Part shown: one piece after another, positions 63,336 through 64,000 of the stretch
Layout of the letters: each line of letters opens with the position of its first letter
How positions within the stretch are numbered: position 1 is the first letter of the stretch
Assembly: GCA_964019695.1 (NCBI GenBank)
Contig: OZ026515.1
Coordinates: 36,844,994-36,908,993 of the forward strand
DNA: 64,000 nucleotides
Direction of reading: 5' to 3'
Source: Loripinus fragilis
Taxonomy: Eukaryota > Mollusca > Bivalvia > Lucinida > Lucinidae
The notes under the pieces: generated by a model
Told to the model about the DNA's origin: nothing
Database searches by the model: none
Seen by the model: the letters and a program-made list of their open reading frames with translations, nothing else
Translations under genes and position numbers: made by a program

Positions 63336-64000
63336 TAGGTAAAATTTGTATAGAGTACAGTGACGTCACTAATTATAACTGTAATCGGAGAGGTCTATTG
63401 ACAATAAAAGGTAATCCCGCATTTAGGCAGGTAAACAAACGAGAATATTGGTAGTTATATCCTAACTCATGCATTAAAGCTATCTTTGGGTGTCACAGAC
63501 CAGTGGTCCAGTGGTAAAGTAGCGATATTTACATATTAGAACCTGTATTTTTTCTGAGGGTTCGAATCCCTGAGTTTTTATTTTCTTTTTTTTTCTTTTT
63601 TTACTCCTTCGGTGGGCAGTCTGAATTACCTAGCGCTGTTACAAACAGTGGCGGATCCAGAAGAGGTTCAGGGGGCTTCGGAACAGATTATTTCATTTTT
63701 AAAGGGATATTCAAGAAAAATGAGAGATCATCTGCAAATCGACCCCCTCCCTAATTTACCTGAATCCCCTCTCCTGGAATCGTGGATCCACCTTTGAACA
63801 GAAAGGCTTATGTCGATATTTCAGGCTTTACAGGAAAGCCAGTTAAAGGCGCCTAGAAGGGTCTAGCAGACGTAAGTGTATCAGAAAACCTCGTTTGATC
63901 GTTATTATTGCATAAAGTCATATTGTCACTTGAAAACTTTGGGAAAACGCTTCCAAAAATTCATTTTTGAATTACTATAATGGCGCGCAAAAGCATGAAG
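63336..64000 (+). repeat. 1.6-kb direct duplication, copy 2 (runs off the window)
   Basis: Second copy of 61730-62410, still matching at the last base of the window, so the duplication continues beyond it. Contains tRNA-like copy 2 (63498-63573, T-arm AGGGTTCGAATCCCT at 63557-63571) and CAGTGGCGGATCC MITE copy 2 (63646-63796). Confidence 0.9.

Noticed and set aside
1..64000. Bacterial or viral origin of the window
   Set aside because: No operon-like gene density, no ribosome-binding sites, abundant tRNA-derived SINEs and MITEs; clearly eukaryotic nuclear DNA.

Overview
The window looks like nuclear DNA of an animal, most probably a bivalve mollusc. It is AT-rich, has no run of open genes in any frame, and is filled with tRNA-derived SINEs, small inverted-repeat transposons, non-LTR retrotransposon debris and hairpin-ended retroposon tails of the AGCTCACC...GGTGAGCT kind that I associate with mollusc genomes. 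The species call is an inference from repeat style only. No complete host protein gene, rRNA gene or functional tRNA gene was recognised. Two weak exon-like segments (11.6-12.3 kb, minus strand) are the only possible host coding traces.

Layout. 1-20.97 kb is a mosaic of small transposable elements, many nested in one another. They include hAT-like elements with CAGGG or TAGTG ends, TTAA-flanked piggyBac-like MITEs, a PIF/Harbinger-like element with two insertions inside it, fold-back palindromes, a truncated non-LTR retrotransposon (7.4-8.4 kb), and a 1.7-kb inverted-repeat element (8.83-10.56 kb) carrying twelve copies of a 16-bp motif. 20.97-57.32 kb is one large tandem array: twelve copies of a ~2.95-kb unit whose core faces the + strand and which also carries two diverged copies of a tRNA-derived SINE on the - strand. 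Units vary from 2.27 to 3.24 kb through loss or gain of SINE-containing segments. One boundary unit carries a second SINE family with a 13-bp target duplication, and unit 11 carries a 1.2-kb pogo/Tc1-like insertion at TA. 57.3-64 kb is again a repeat mosaic: minisatellites, retroposon tails, two large inverted repeats, a MITE whose sister copy lies at 19.5 kb, and a 1.6-kb direct duplication containing a tRNA-like sequence that runs off the window end.

There is no gene network to describe. The biology here is repeat biology: amplification by unequal exchange, transposition into transposons, and several families of short near-perfect palindromes whose two arms stay complementary although copies differ in the middle. 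The best candidates for something undescribed are the motif-array transposon at 8.83-10.56 kb, the GATCAG-type hairpin family, and the 36-kb array with its dimeric relationships. All element class names rest on end sequences and target duplications read by eye; no database search or alignment was run.
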